This document shows, in pieces, positions 35,136-46,414 of a stretch of DNA of 64,000 bases. The stretch is from contig NC_080426.1 of assembly GCF_029873635.1 (NCBI RefSeq), positions 54,140,093-54,204,092 on the forward strand. Direction: 5' to 3'. Each line of letters opens with the position of its first letter. The stretch's first letter is position 1. The position numbers and the translations under genes were made by a program. This DNA is from Malania oleifera. Its lineage: Eukaryota > Streptophyta > Magnoliopsida > Santalales > Ximeniaceae. The notes under the pieces are model-generated. The model was not told the DNA's origin. It did not search any database and worked only from the letters and a program-made list of their open reading frames with translations.

Positions 35136-36188
35136 TTAAACCCTACTCGTCATGAGGCAGTCGCCTGCTAGGATGAGGCAGGCGCCTACCAATGAAGAAT
35201 TTGAAAAGTCAGTAGCTTGGCAGTCGCCTGGCACCTTGGTGGCAGTCACCTGCCAAGCAGAAACAAAAATTAGTTTACTTCTCAAATATGCATCATACCC
35301 AATTTGAATATGCATCATACCCAATTCTCTTCTAATGAATATGAATCGCTCTTCAGATAGAGGTTTTTTGAATATATATGCTAATTGGTCATTTGTATTT
35401 ACAAATTCTAATGTTATATCTTCGTTTTGCACATGATTTCTCAAGAAGTGATGTCTTATGTCAATATGTTTTGTTCTTGAGTGAGATACTGGATTTTTTG
35501 AAATATTTATGGCACTTGTATTGTCACATTTTATTGGAATAGTTTGATATTGAATTTTAAAATCTTTTAGTTGTTGTTTCATATACAATGTTTGGGCACA
35601 ACAACTCTCTGCAGCTATGTATTCTGCTTCTGCTGTGGATAGAGCTACAAAGTTTTGTTTTTTTGAAGACCATGAGACTAAAGAGTGTCCAAGAAAATGA
35701 CACGTTCCACTTGTACTTTTTCTATCTATCTTGCATCCAGCAAAGTCTACATCGAAATAGCTTATCATTTCAAATTTAGTTTCCTTTGGATACCATAAAC
35801 CTAGTTCAAGTGTGCCTAGTAGATATCTAAGGATTCTTTTAGCCGCTGTTTGGTGTGATTTCTTAGGAGCCAATTGGAACCTAGCACACATACATATGCT
35901 AAACATAATATCCGGTCTACTTGCTATTAAGTAAAGTAAGCTTCCTATCATATCTCGGTAATGCTTAGTATCTACTTGTTTCCCTTTATCCTTGTCAAGA
36001 CTAGTTGAAGTACTCATGGGAGTTCCTATAGGTTTACTTTCCTCCACATCAAACTTCTTTAACATGTCTTTAATATATTTAATTTGATTTATGAAAGTTC
36101 CATTTTTTGCTTGTTTGATTTGTAATCCTAGAAAGTAATTTAACTCTCCCATCATGCTCATCTCAAACTCTTTTTGCATAGACTTAGC
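35136..36188 (-). pseudogene. Copia B RT C-terminus and RNase H
   Basis: A 347-codon open minus-strand frame. It continues RT (KEFEMSMMGELNYFLGLQIK, YIKDMLKKFDVE, GSLLYLIASRPDIMFSICMC) into RNase H (FDVDFAGCKIDRKSTSGTCH, STAEAEYIAAESC, CDNTSAINISKNP, RTKHIDIRHHFLRNHV, DQLAYIFKKPLSEERFIF). Catalytic Asp and Glu positions of RNase H are kept, so this is the best preserved pol fragment in the window. Near the C-terminus a 21-bp tandem duplication (about 35285-35326) adds residues, and the frame then reads through the motif block. It is separated from the RT N-terminus by J2. Confidence 0.93.
35150..35265 (-). repeat. Internal copy of the LTR-type GGCAGTCGCCTGCC motif block
   Basis: GAGGCAGTCGCCTGC, GAGGCAGGCGCCTACC, TTGGCAGTCGCCTGGCA and GTGGCAGTCACCTGCC occur within about 110 bp, between the end of RNase H and the extra ORF. 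The same words form the arrays in both LTRs of this element. Confidence 0.88.
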
Positions 36189-37905
36189 TGTAACAACCCG
36201 GCCCTTTACACGGACTCAAGTGTCACTCACATACATCAAATACCTATACCTGTTCAAGATATGGAAACAACCCACCCTAAACAGGGACATACAGGTGTAA
36301 ATCATACATAATCATGATGTAAATGTCGCGGAAAAACATAAACATCCATTGGGATTACTACTAGCCTTATACCAGAGTTCACTAATGCATCCATAATTTA
36401 CATACATTCGGACTTAGAGTAATCGTCATATTACAACCCTCCAAAAAGGACTTTCATCAAGTTTAGTACAAAAATTTAGATGCTTACGTAAGCTAACAAA
36501 AATAACCTCCCTAGTCCCTTTATCTACTAGGACCGACGCACGAACGGACCTGAAAACAAAGGTTGTAAGATAGGGTGAGACACCTCTCAGTAAGGAAGAA
36601 GGAGTTACAACAGTGTGTGACTGCATACATGCATATTTTCATTCAACATCTAGAATATAAATCAAATATTTTCAATATAGTAATGCATCAGGTATATCAT
36701 TATTCATATTACAAAATTCCCACATCTGTCTTTCGACCATTTAATGATTTATCAGATGACCAACAGCAAAATATCCTTATAACCAGTTTTACCTCGTGGC
36801 TTGGGTTGTGCACTGGTACTCATCCAATGCCCTGTTCGTGCAGACACTGCCGAGTACCTACATACGATCTGACTGCCCCCATTGGCCCAATATCAGCCTA
36901 AAACCATTGCACATGGTTTCACCCTGCTAGCCGACCATCTTGGTACCCACATCGTTTAATACGTGCGGTTGCATGTGTACATCTAGCTACGATATCGTGC
37001 CGTATCATATAACAGTGGTTTTATTTCACCCTGCAAAGAAAGTATTTTTCAACCCTCCCGGGACTCTCAAGCTGTGGTTCCGTGTATCATAAATTCAATT
37101 TATACAAATATGATGACCTACGCATTTCCAGTATTTTTCATAAATTCACATAATAACATTGGGTTCAAATCGGTGTCTTTCCACTCAGTTTACCCTTCTT
37201 TGTTTACTGATGCGGCTCGGTGTATTACCAACCTCTTTTTATTCACATTATCAATATAACAAATTTGGAACTTCGTTCCCATATTCTATATCAATAGTAT
37301 AGAAAATCCATTCATTCCTATATCAACATATATCACACAAGTTTAATACAAAAACCCGCTAAATGATAGAAATTCAATATACATAGTTTAACTGAATATA
37401 TAAAGGATTCGAGCCTCTCCTACTATAGTATAAACACAAATAAACAATATTTGTAAAATTTGGAGATCACACGTTGAAATCCTCGTTTTTACCAAAAATC
37501 GTAAAATTGTCAAATCGGCATCTCTACTTGGTAGAATTTCACAAATAAGCAGTTAAATCATAGATAATAACATAAACTAGTTTTTTAGCGGTTTAATTTT
37601 CCAAAATAGCAGTTGTAATCAAGTTCTCCTTACCTTATATTCGAAATGAAATTTCGTACAAAAACGGTCCAAAACGACAACCCGAGATCTCGAAAACCTA
37701 AAACCACAGAACATAACCTTACTATGTTTTCTACTGCTATCCAAATATCCAATTAAAATTAGGATCAGATTCCTACCTCGATTCTTGGGAAAACCCAAAA
37801 CTCTCCGAAACGACGATCCGATCCACTAAAAGTGTATAGTTTCTTCTTCTGATCCACGCAGTACCCTCCGTTTTCGGAAACGGACGACGAACGGCGAAGG
37901 ATCTT

Positions 37906-37974
<69 letters not shown>

Positions 37975-38125
37975 AAGAGAATTTATAGAAAAAAATCCTA
38001 ACTTAACCCTTAAGTAATCTAAATAAATATCTCCTCCAAAATATTTATATATAAATATCTCAAAATATCTATTTTCAAAATATCTTCTCCAAAATATTTT
38101 TTTTTTTTAGGGTCAGGTTACTACA
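36189..38125 (-). mobile_element. J2: 1.9-kb solo-LTR-like element inside the RT of Copia B
   Basis: It starts TGTAACAACCCGG and ends GGTTACTACA; CTTAGC flanks both sides (36183-36188 and 38126-38131), a 5-6 bp target duplication within the RT reading (CNKFAK | SMQKEF). It shares the box GGTGAGACACCTCTCAGTAA (36575-36594) with the other J elements. A long (GA)n run lies at about 37908-37970. On the minus strand TCTATAAATTCTC near 37975-37990 may be its TATA. Unlike J1, J3 and J4 it has no obvious palindromic motif array. Confidence 0.82.
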
Positions 38126-38640
38126 CTTAGCAAATTTATTACACAAATCCTCATGAGTTGTTCCAAAAATAATATCATTGGCATAAATTTGTACTATAAG
38201 CATGTCTTTGTTTTTGGTTTTTATAAATAAAGTACTATCTATCTTTCCTCTTGAAAAATTGTTTTGAATTAGGAACTTGCTTAGCCTATCATGCCAAGCT
38301 CTAGGAGCTTGTTTCAATCCATATAAAGCTTTAGTTAACTTAAATACATGATATGAATTTTTTGAATTTTCAAAACCTGGAGGTTGTTTTACATATACTT
38401 CTTCATTTATATTTCCATTTAATAAAGCAGTTTTTACATTCATTTGGTATAATTTGAACTCTTTATAGGCTGCATAAGCTAAGAGCATCCTAATTGCTTC
38501 CATTCTTGCTAGCTTCCATTCTTGCTACGGGGGCAAAGGTTTCATCGTAATCAATACCTTCTTCTTGATTATAACCTTGTGCTACTAGCCTAACTTTATT
38601 TCTTACAACAACTCCATTTTCATCTTTTTTTTATTTCTAA
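38126..38640 (-). pseudogene. Copia B reverse transcriptase, N-terminal part
   Basis: The minus strand encodes [60 protein letters not shown] and VQIYANDIIFG. The catalytic YVDD reads YAND, so the first metal-binding Asp is lost. It joins the downstream RT/RNase H frame across J2. Upstream linker sequence (about 38504-38960) is broken by stops and a T homopolymer. Confidence 0.9.
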
Positions 38641-38959
38641 ACGCCCATTTAGTTCCTATGATTGATTTGTCTTTAGGTTTAGGTATAAGTTCCCATACTT
38701 GGCTTCTTTCAAATTGATTTAGTTCCTCTTCCATAGTTATAATCTAAGAGTCATTTTTTAAAACTTTTTCAATATTTTTGGGTTCATCTTGAGATAAAAA
38801 GGCATAATGGTTGCAAATATTTTTCAATGAGACTCGAGTGGTTATTCCTTTTCAAGTTTCTCCAAGTATTTGTTCTTTTGGATGACTTTTAGCATATTTT
38901 CATTCTTTAGGTAGTTCTAGATTTTCTACAATGTTTTCATTTGAAGTCTCATTATTATT

Positions 38960-40130
38960 TTCTTTCTTTATTTCATGATCTTTTTTTTTTTTGTGGAAAA
39001 TCTTCTTTTTCATCATTCTTAATTTTATTTTCATAATTGTTTGATTCATCAAATGTTATGTGTATTGATTCAATGATAGTAAGAGTTCTCCTATTATAAA
39101 CCCTATAGGTTTTGCTATTTGTAGAGTAGCCTAAAAAGATACCTTCATCAGATTTTGCATCAAACTTTCCTAAATCATCTTTAGTGTTAAGGATGAAACA
39201 TTTGCATCCAAATACATGAAAGTAAGAGATATTAGGTTTTTTCCTTTCCATAGTTCATATGGTGTTTTATCTATACTTGATCTTATAGATACCCTATTTA
39301 TAATATAACATGCTGTGTTTACAGTTTCAGCCCAAAAGTATTTAGGTAGGTTATTTTCGTTTATCATTGTTCTTGCCATTTCTTGTAGAGTTATATTTTT
39401 TTCTTTCTACAACTCCATTTTGTTGTAGAGTTCTAGGTGCTGAGAAATTATGGTTTATTCTATATTCAGTACAAAATTTATCAACCTCTTTATTTCTAAA
39501 CTCCCAACCTTGATCACTTCTAAAACTTGTTACAACCCTTTTCATTTTGTAATTTCTTACATAAGGTGATTAACATGTCACAAGCTTCATCTTTATTTGT
39601 TAAGAATAATATCCAAGTGAATCTTGGACTTAAGGTTCTAGTTGGGCCAAATAAATTTAGGTGTAATAGTTCTAGGGGTCTTTTAGTAGATATATACTTT
39701 TTCTTTTTAAAGCTTGTTTTAACTTGCTTTCACTTTTGGCATGCGTCACACATATTGTCTTTTATGAATTTGGTATTTGGTAATCCTTTTACAAGATTTT
39801 TCTTTGATAATTTGGATAATAAGTCCATGGAAGCATGTCCTAACTTCCTATGCCATAGCCAACTTATTTCATATATGGCTACCAAACAAGTTATGTTTTG
39901 ATTTATTAGATTCTCAAGATTTATACAATAAACATTATTTATCCTAAGAGCTATAAACATGATTTTATTTTCTTTGGGATTTTGAATAACACATTTTTCT
40001 TTCTTAAAGGTTATTTCAAACCCTTTGTCACTTAATTGGCTAATACTTAAAAGATTGTGTTTTAAACCTTCTACTAATAATACATTATCAATAGTAATAG
40101 AAGGTTTTTTTACCTATTTTCCCGATGCCA
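38960..40130 (-). pseudogene. Copia B integrase
   Basis: In minus-strand order: the zinc-binding region (WLWHRKLGHASMDLLSKL ... MCDACQK, 39960-39730); the core with TSFRSDQGWEFRNKEV and FSAPRTLQQNGVVERKK (39545-39390), carrying the second Asp and catalytic Glu; then NLPKYFWAETVNTACYIINR and DKTPYELWKGK (39379-39200); then FHVFGCKCFILNTKD and IFLGYSTNSKTYRV (39251-39080). These fall in three frames separated by single-base changes in T-rich runs. Integrase would insert the cDNA; this copy is dead. Confidence 0.9.
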
Positions 40131-42055
40131 ATGATCTTACCTTTGGCATTATTGCTGAAGGTGACATATCCTCCATCCTATTGTTTTAGAGAAGAAAATT
40201 TGGTCTTATCACCGGTCATGTGTCTTGAACACCCGCTGTCCAAGTACCACTTGTCCATTGATGATGTTGTCCAAAAACATATCTACAATGGAGGATTCAT
40301 TGTGTTAGTCTTTGGAACCCAAATCCTTTTAACTTTCTTTGTTTTGTCGTTAGTTCCATTATTTACTTTCCATTCCTTGTACTTTAACATACTTCCTTTT
40401 TAGTGGACAATCAAACATTACGTGACCTTTAGTCTTACACATATAGCAAGTAGTGTGTTCATGTTTGTTGTTTGAGGAAGTGCTAGCATAATGCTTGGCT
40501 TCCTTGACGAAGTATCCCATATATAATTTCTTATTCTTTTTGTTTGTTTTACCATTATAACATATTCCTTCTTTATTCTCATGTAGCCTTTGCTGTCCAA
40601 TCATCTTTTCAAAATTATCTTTACCTTTTGTAAAATTATATATAATTTTTTCTTTATCTTCTACTAATTTATTTAGTTCATTTATTTCTAGATCCTTTCT
40701 ATTCAAGTTTTCTTTATGAGTTTTTCCTAATTCTTGAGTTACTTTACTTACTTCCTCCTCTAACTTCTCAATACAAGAATCTTTTTTTTTTTCAATGGTT
40801 TTGAATGATTCAAGTTGCTTCAATAGTTCTTTATTATGATCATTCAAGGTTATATTTCTTTTGGAAATTTTTATGAATTTTTTATGTAAGGAAAATAATT
40901 CAGCTTGTAATTCTTTATATAAGGGCATACTATCACATGACTCGTCACAAGATTCACTACAAGATTTTGTTGAAGAGTAGTAGGAATTTACCTCTTCATC
41001 ATTCGCCATGAAGCATACGTTTTCCATCTCTTGTCCACTTGATTTGTTTTTGTTTCGCTGGAGCTTGAGTCATCCCAAGTAGCCTTCATAGCTTCCTTCT
41101 TTTTCTTTTTGTCTTTCTTGAGCAATGGGCAGTCCAGTTTGATAAGTCATGGTTTCTTACAATGATAGCATATAGGAGGTTCACTTTTACTTTTATTTTT
41201 TTTTTTACTTGATTCTACTTTTTCAGTTTTTCTTTTGTTGAACTTCTTAGGAAATCTTTTATTCTTTCTATAAAACTTTCCTAGTCTTTTAGTGATTTAT
41301 GCTAATTCGTCTTGATCTAAGTCACTTGTTTCACTTTCTTCTTCACTTGAGCTGTGGCTTGAAGCTTTTAGTGCAATAGATTTTTTATGCTTTGGTTTAG
41401 GATTTTTTTCTTTTAGAGCCATTTCATAAGTAAGGGGTGAGCCTATGAGTTCATCTAAGGAGGTGATCTTAAGGTTTCTTCCTTCGGTAATTGTTGTAGC
41501 CTTAGGTTCCCATATGGAGGGAAGGCCTCTCAAAATTTTCCTAATCATTTCATATGTGGTATAAGTTTTTCCTAAGGCACTTAAGGAATTAATTATGTGG
41601 GTGAATCTTGTGTACATACTTGATATGGATTCATCTAAATTCATCTTGAATGGTTCATATTTGTCTGTTAGCATGTCTATCCTATTGTCCCTAACATCAA
41701 TAGTTGCTTCATATGTAACTTCTAATTTGTCCCATATTTCTTTAGCTGTTTTACAAGCCATGACCCTGTTAAATTCGTTAGCGTCTAAAGCACAATACAA
41801 ATCATTTATAGCACTTGAGTTTATTTGGAGCATCTTATAATCTGAATTGATCATATCCTTTTTCTCTTTTGGAATATGTTTTCCATCTATTATCTTTGTG
41901 GGAATAAAGTTTCCATCCATAACTACTTCCCATGCTATCCAATCCATGTGTTGGAGGTAGATTTGCATTCTCTTTTTCCAAAATGTGCCACAAAAGATTG
42001 GTGGACGAGTTGAGGATTGGCCCTCTCCAAAAGGAGCTACTCCTATGTTAGCCAT
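40131..42055 (-). pseudogene. Copia B gag with CCHC zinc knuckle, and protease remnant
   Basis: gag starts with the ATG at 42055 (MANIGVAPFGEGQSSTRPP) soon after the primer-binding site and stays open to 41297: capsid text includes YLQHMDWIAWEVVMDG, INDLYCALDANEFNRVMACK and ESISSMYTRFTHIINSLSAL. After a broken stretch (about 41028-41296) the second part (41027-40359) has a coiled-coil-like Lys/Glu-rich region and the nucleic-acid-binding zinc knuckle CYMCKTKGHVMFDC. The protease region (40131-40358) is badly decayed. Confidence 0.92.
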
Positions 42056-42113
42056 TTCGATCTTTTTATAGCTTCTTGTTAGGAATTTACTATAACTAGG
42101 CTTCAATACCAAT

Positions 42114-43864
42114 TGAAAATAGAATAGCTTCCTAAGAGGGGGAGGGGGTGAATTGGAATTTTAAAAATTATTTCAAGTTTAATTCTTTATTTTATATTAA
42201 TAACCACAACAAGTAAATACAAAAACAATTCAACGACAAACAATCAACAAGATAATCAAAAACTTGATCTTTGTATCAATAGCCCTGTAATAAATTGTAA
42301 AGTACGCTGAATTTATATAAGCCTTGTGTTTATTCCAAACTCACAATTCTTCTTTGTGTTTAGCTTTTAAACAAACTTTCAGATTAATAAGTTTAGGATG
42401 ATCAAACAACGTAGTCCCTTTCGATTTCCGCAATCAATGCTAATCAAGCCAAAACAAATTATCCTCCGGTCTATTTAACAACCATACACTCAAAATTAAT
42501 AATTTAAAGCATACACGCAGGTTTTAAGTATTGCTAAAAAAATAAAGAGTAAGGAAGAGAAAAGAGACACAAGGTTTTAAGAGGTTCGGCTTATACCCAA
42601 CCTACGTCCTCGCCTTTGGCAAACCACCAAAGGATTCACTAATTCAGTTCCGTTGACAGGTGGAACAATACCGATTACAATCACTCCTTCCGTTAGGCTA
42701 GAGCTTGCCTCTCCAAATGATATTCCCTTGTTTGGTCCAACAATTTTACAACCCTGAACAGTTTATAAACAAGAACCAAGATAGAGAAGAGTTTGTGTAC
42801 AAGAAAATACTCTCATAGCAGAGTAGGTTAGTACAACATTAAGCATAATAATACTTCAAAGTAATTCAAATATAAAAGAATTTGAAGCTTAATACTCAAT
42901 TTGAATCACCAAATCTCTTCCAAGTATTGAAAGATTTAGACTTTGAAGGCTTTACTTCGAAGTTTATATCAGTAGTAACTTAGTAGATGAAGATGGATGA
43001 ACACAAGAGAATTTGAAAGCTTTTTAGAAAACTTTGATTGCTGGAAATTTCTTGGTGTAAAAATCTTTGAAGTTTGGGGCTATTTAAAGATGTTTAAAAT
43101 TAATTTCTTACCCCCAAAGTTTCCTTGAAATAGTTTCCAAGTTTTTCAAAATAATAGTGTCCAAAAAATCCATTTAAAAAATCTTCCCGTTAAAAGTTTT
43201 GAAGCCAACGTTTGAGTGGCAGACGCCTGCCACTACCCGGCGGTCGCCTGTCATAAAAGAAACTTAAAACACAGAACACTGGCAGTCGCCTGCCAGAACC
43301 AAGGCAGTTACCTGGCATGACCACCCAGGCACCTAGTTATGTTTAGGCAGTCGCCTGGCATGCTACTGCCTCTATGAAAAATTCTTCATTTTAATTTGGC
43401 AGTCGCCTGCCACAAGAGGACAGTCGCCTGGCCCTTCTGTTTTTCAAAAACTTTTCTTATTCAAAAACTTTCTTTCTTCGATTTGAAAAACATACTTTAG
43501 GGTTTTTCTAAAAATATAGCTGAGTTTCTTTTGATTTTATGAGAGTTTCAATTCAGTTTATACTTGAAATTAACTTAAAGTACTTACATACAAGCATCCT
43601 TAAAACTTTATTCCATTGATTCTCAAGTAAGTCCTTGTTCTTCCATCATCTTTGAGTTTCTGATCTTTTGAACTTTCATCAAGTTATCTTTGATCCTCAT
43701 GCTCTTCAAGACCTTTCTTGATCCATAAAATTTATCAACCTTTTGAGCTTTGTCACTACCTTTAAGCTTTGCCTTTTTCCTGAAAAACTTTCACTTAAAC
43801 CACATTAAACACATCATGATTTTTTATCATCAAAATAAGAATTGTAAGTCTTGTTAGGCCAACA
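42114..43864 (-). repeat. 5' LTR of Copia B
   Basis: 1.75 kb; on the minus strand it starts TGTTGGCCTAACAAGACTTA and ends ...CTATTTTCA two bases before the primer-binding site TGGTATTGAAGCC (42100-42112). The motif array lies at about 43218-43435, with the decayed TATA TTTAAATA at 43081-43088 (TATAAATA in the other LTR). It has one or two more GGCAGTCGCCTGCCA units than the 3' LTR. Confidence 0.93.
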
Positions 43865-43869
43865 ATAAA

Positions 43870-45371
43870 GATGCAAAACTCTAGCAGAAGGCTATGAAAT
43901 CAGAGATGGAGTCCATGTACTCTAATCAAGTTTGAGATCTTGTAGAGCCACCCTAAGGGATAAAATCCATTAGATGCAAGTGGATTTGTAAAAAGAAGAG
44001 AGGAGCAGATGGGAGGGTGGAAATTTTCAAGTCTAGGCTTGTTGCGAAAGGGTTTACTCAGAAAAATGGAATTGACTATGAGGAAACTTTCTCACCAATA
44101 GCCATACTAAAGTCTATCCAGATTCTTTTATCTCGATTATGAAATTTGGCAAATGGATGTCAAGACAACTTTCCTTAATGGAAGTCTTGACGAGTGCATT
44201 TATATGGTACAACCAGATGGTTTTGCAGTAGTAGGCTAACAACACATGTTGTGCAAGTTTAAGAAGTCCATTTATGGACTTGAGTAGGCATCTAGGTCTT
44301 GGAACATCCGTTTTGATCAAGCCATTAAATATTATGGTTTTGATCAATGCCTTGATGAGTCATGTGTATACAAAAGTATGATGGAAACATGGTGGTATTC
44401 TTGGTGCTATATGTGGATGATATCTTACTCATCGAAAACGATGTGGGGTATTATCTCTGGTTAAGGTATGGTTATCCGGATAGTTCGACATGAAGGACTT
44501 GGGAGAAGTTGGTCACATCTTTGGGATCAAGCTTTTGAGAGATCATAAGCAAAGGATGTTGCTCTTATCACGAGCTACTTATGTTAATATAATTCTTGCT
44601 CGTTTTAACATACATGATTCCAAGAAAGGGTTACTCCCTTTCAGATACTGAATCTCTCTATCCAAGGATCAGTGTCCTAAAACATCAATTCGGGTAGGGA
44701 ACATGAAGGTAGTTCCCTATGCATTAGTAGTAGGAAGCCTCATGTATGCTATGCTTTACATTAGACCTAACATCTGTTTTGCCGTAGGCGTGATCAGCAG
44801 ATATCAGTCTAACCCAAGGTGAGAACACTGGACTATGGTAAAACATATAATCAAGTACCTGAAAAGGACTAGGAATTATATGTTGGTTTATTAGGTAGAT
44901 AGTCTAGTACCCATTGGGTACACAAACCCATATTTTCAATCAGATAAGGATTCCAGAAAATCAACCTCGGGAAATGTGTTTACCCTAGGAGGTGGAGCCA
45001 TTAGTTGGAGGAATATTAAGCAATCATGTGTTGTTGATTCCACTATGGAGGCCAAATATGTGGTAACCTTTGAGGCAGCCAAGGAGGCCGTTTGGCTCAA
45101 GAACTTTCTATTGGATATAGGAGGGGTACCTTCGGTACAATCGTCTATTACATTTTATTATGATAATAACGGGGCGATTGCTAACTCAAAGGAACCCAAG
45201 AGCCACAAGAGGACAAAATACATCGAGCACAAGTATCACCTGATACGAGATATCATGCAGAGAGGTGCTGTAATGGTGATCAAGATTGCATGGGCAAGCA
45301 ACCTGGTAGATCCGTTTACAAAGAGCTTACCAGCTAGGACTTTTGATAGTCTTGTAGAGGAAATGAGATAG
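43870..45371 (+). pseudogene. Copia C reverse transcriptase and RNase H
   Basis: RT resumes after Copia B with KAMKSEMESMYSNQ and continues through [40 protein letters not shown] and LVLYVDDILL (the active-site YVDD is intact, about 44402-44430). RNase H is open at 44976-45371: GGGAISWRNIKQSCVVDSTM, EAKYVVTFEAAKEAVWLKNF, YYDNNGAIANSKEP (DNN in place of CDN), RTKYIEHKYHLIRD and NLVDPFTKSLPARTF. Stops and frameshifts occur throughout the RT part. It ends 40 bp before the 3' LTR. Confidence 0.9.
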
Positions 45372-45410
45372 AGATGTATGGCAGCATGACTTTGAGTCTA
45401 AGTGAAAGAT

Positions 45411-46342
45411 TGTTAACAGGACCATCTTGGGGTAACTGTTTTTATACTGACTATATAAAACCATTAATACCTCATGGTTATTATGAGTGCATATGCTCTT
45501 AATCCTGATATGATTATTAGACACGTGCATATAGTGTTTATTACTTTGATTCATAGAAGAGTGAGATTCTTTACAAGTCAAAATACTCGGTGACTTGGGT
45601 GATGACATTATGTGTATGGTGAACATTAATTATTGAAGGAATCCACGTCCTGGTATCGGGATTGATGATACCCCCTTGAGGAAGCTTATAAGTTTTGATT
45701 GTGTCAAACCCTGCAGGTGGATTTTGAATCTGACACATCAAATAAGTTAAGTGGAAGGTCTTAGGGAATTAATATGTCAATTAATTAAATTGTCATTAAT
45801 TTAATTTAATAGACGGGTATCTGTAATCTTTACGTCGGGAGATAAATAAGCATTTAATAATAGGAGTTCGAAATTTAATTTCAAATATGACAAGGAATGC
45901 AATTATAATTCTATAGTGGTATGAATTATAATTAACGTAATTAAGGATGAATTTGAGTTGGATTAGGAATTTTTAATTATGTGGGAAGTCCTAGTCATAT
46001 TTGCTTAGAGGTCCCTACTATAGCCTATATACACGCGCTCCATTCAACAGCCGGGGAGACGAAAAAACTCTCACAGAGGCAAATGTTTTCATGAGAGAAG
46101 AAAACTTTAGTAGTCGCTTACGAGCCCACTCTCTCAGGAGGAAGGCATGGTCAAGGAATACAGTAGAAGATTCCTGGTCATCTTCAAGAGCTCGTTTCAT
46201 ACTTGCAAATTCAAGATCAAACTAAACAGATCTCGCAGGTATAATCCTAACCACGTAATTAGGGATTGCATGATTTGATTTTTGTTGTTGTTATCCCTAT
46301 GCACTACAACCGAATCTTATGGCTATTCCGCAAGTCCCTTCA
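45411..46342 (+). repeat. 3' LTR of Copia C, with an internal deletion
   Basis: It begins TGTT and then jumps to AACAGGACCATCTTGG, which corresponds to about 24500 in the 5' LTR. Thus about 360 bp of U3 are missing. It ends AAGTCCCTTCA like the 5' copy. Confidence 0.85.
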
Positions 46343-46414
46343 ATACCCACACCGTATCCATACACACTATATCTTATTATAACTACTATTGGATAAATAA
46401 AGTAATACTCATAT

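Larger units (their letters stand above)
31574..43864 (-). mobile_element. Complete SIRE-like Ty1/copia retrotransposon B (minus strand)
   Basis: The LTRs at 31574-33290 and 42114-43864 are closely similar. The perfect duplication ATAAA flanks them (31569-31573 and 43865-43869). A decayed iMet primer-binding site lies at 42100-42112 and a polypurine tract at about 33292-33306, both on the minus strand. The order is gag, protease/integrase, RT (split by J2), RNase H, then an extra ORF before the 3' LTR. The gag start (MANIGVAPFGEGQSS...) is close to that of element E and typical of the SIRE/Maximus lineage. At ~12.3 kb (about 10.35 kb without J2) it is long, as SIRE elements are. Confidence 0.93.
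24139..46342 (+). mobile_element. Ty1/copia retrotransposon C (plus strand), interrupted by J4 and Copia B
   Basis: The 5' LTR (24139-25391) and the shortened 3' LTR (45411-46342) enclose a decayed Copia polyprotein. gag starts at 26875, is cut by J4 at 27005 and resumes at 29289. Integrase runs to 31573, Copia B splits it there, and RT resumes at 43870 in the correct reading sense (ALQD... then the AKAMKSEMESMYSNQ region). Without the two insertions the element would be about 7.6 kb. Flanking ATACA/ATACC is a possible 5-bp duplication with one mismatch. Confidence 0.88.

Noticed and set aside
36189-38125. J2 as an intron of the Copia RT gene
   Set aside because: It has TG...CA ends, a 6-bp target duplication and the family box of other J elements, and lacks GT...AG splice borders.
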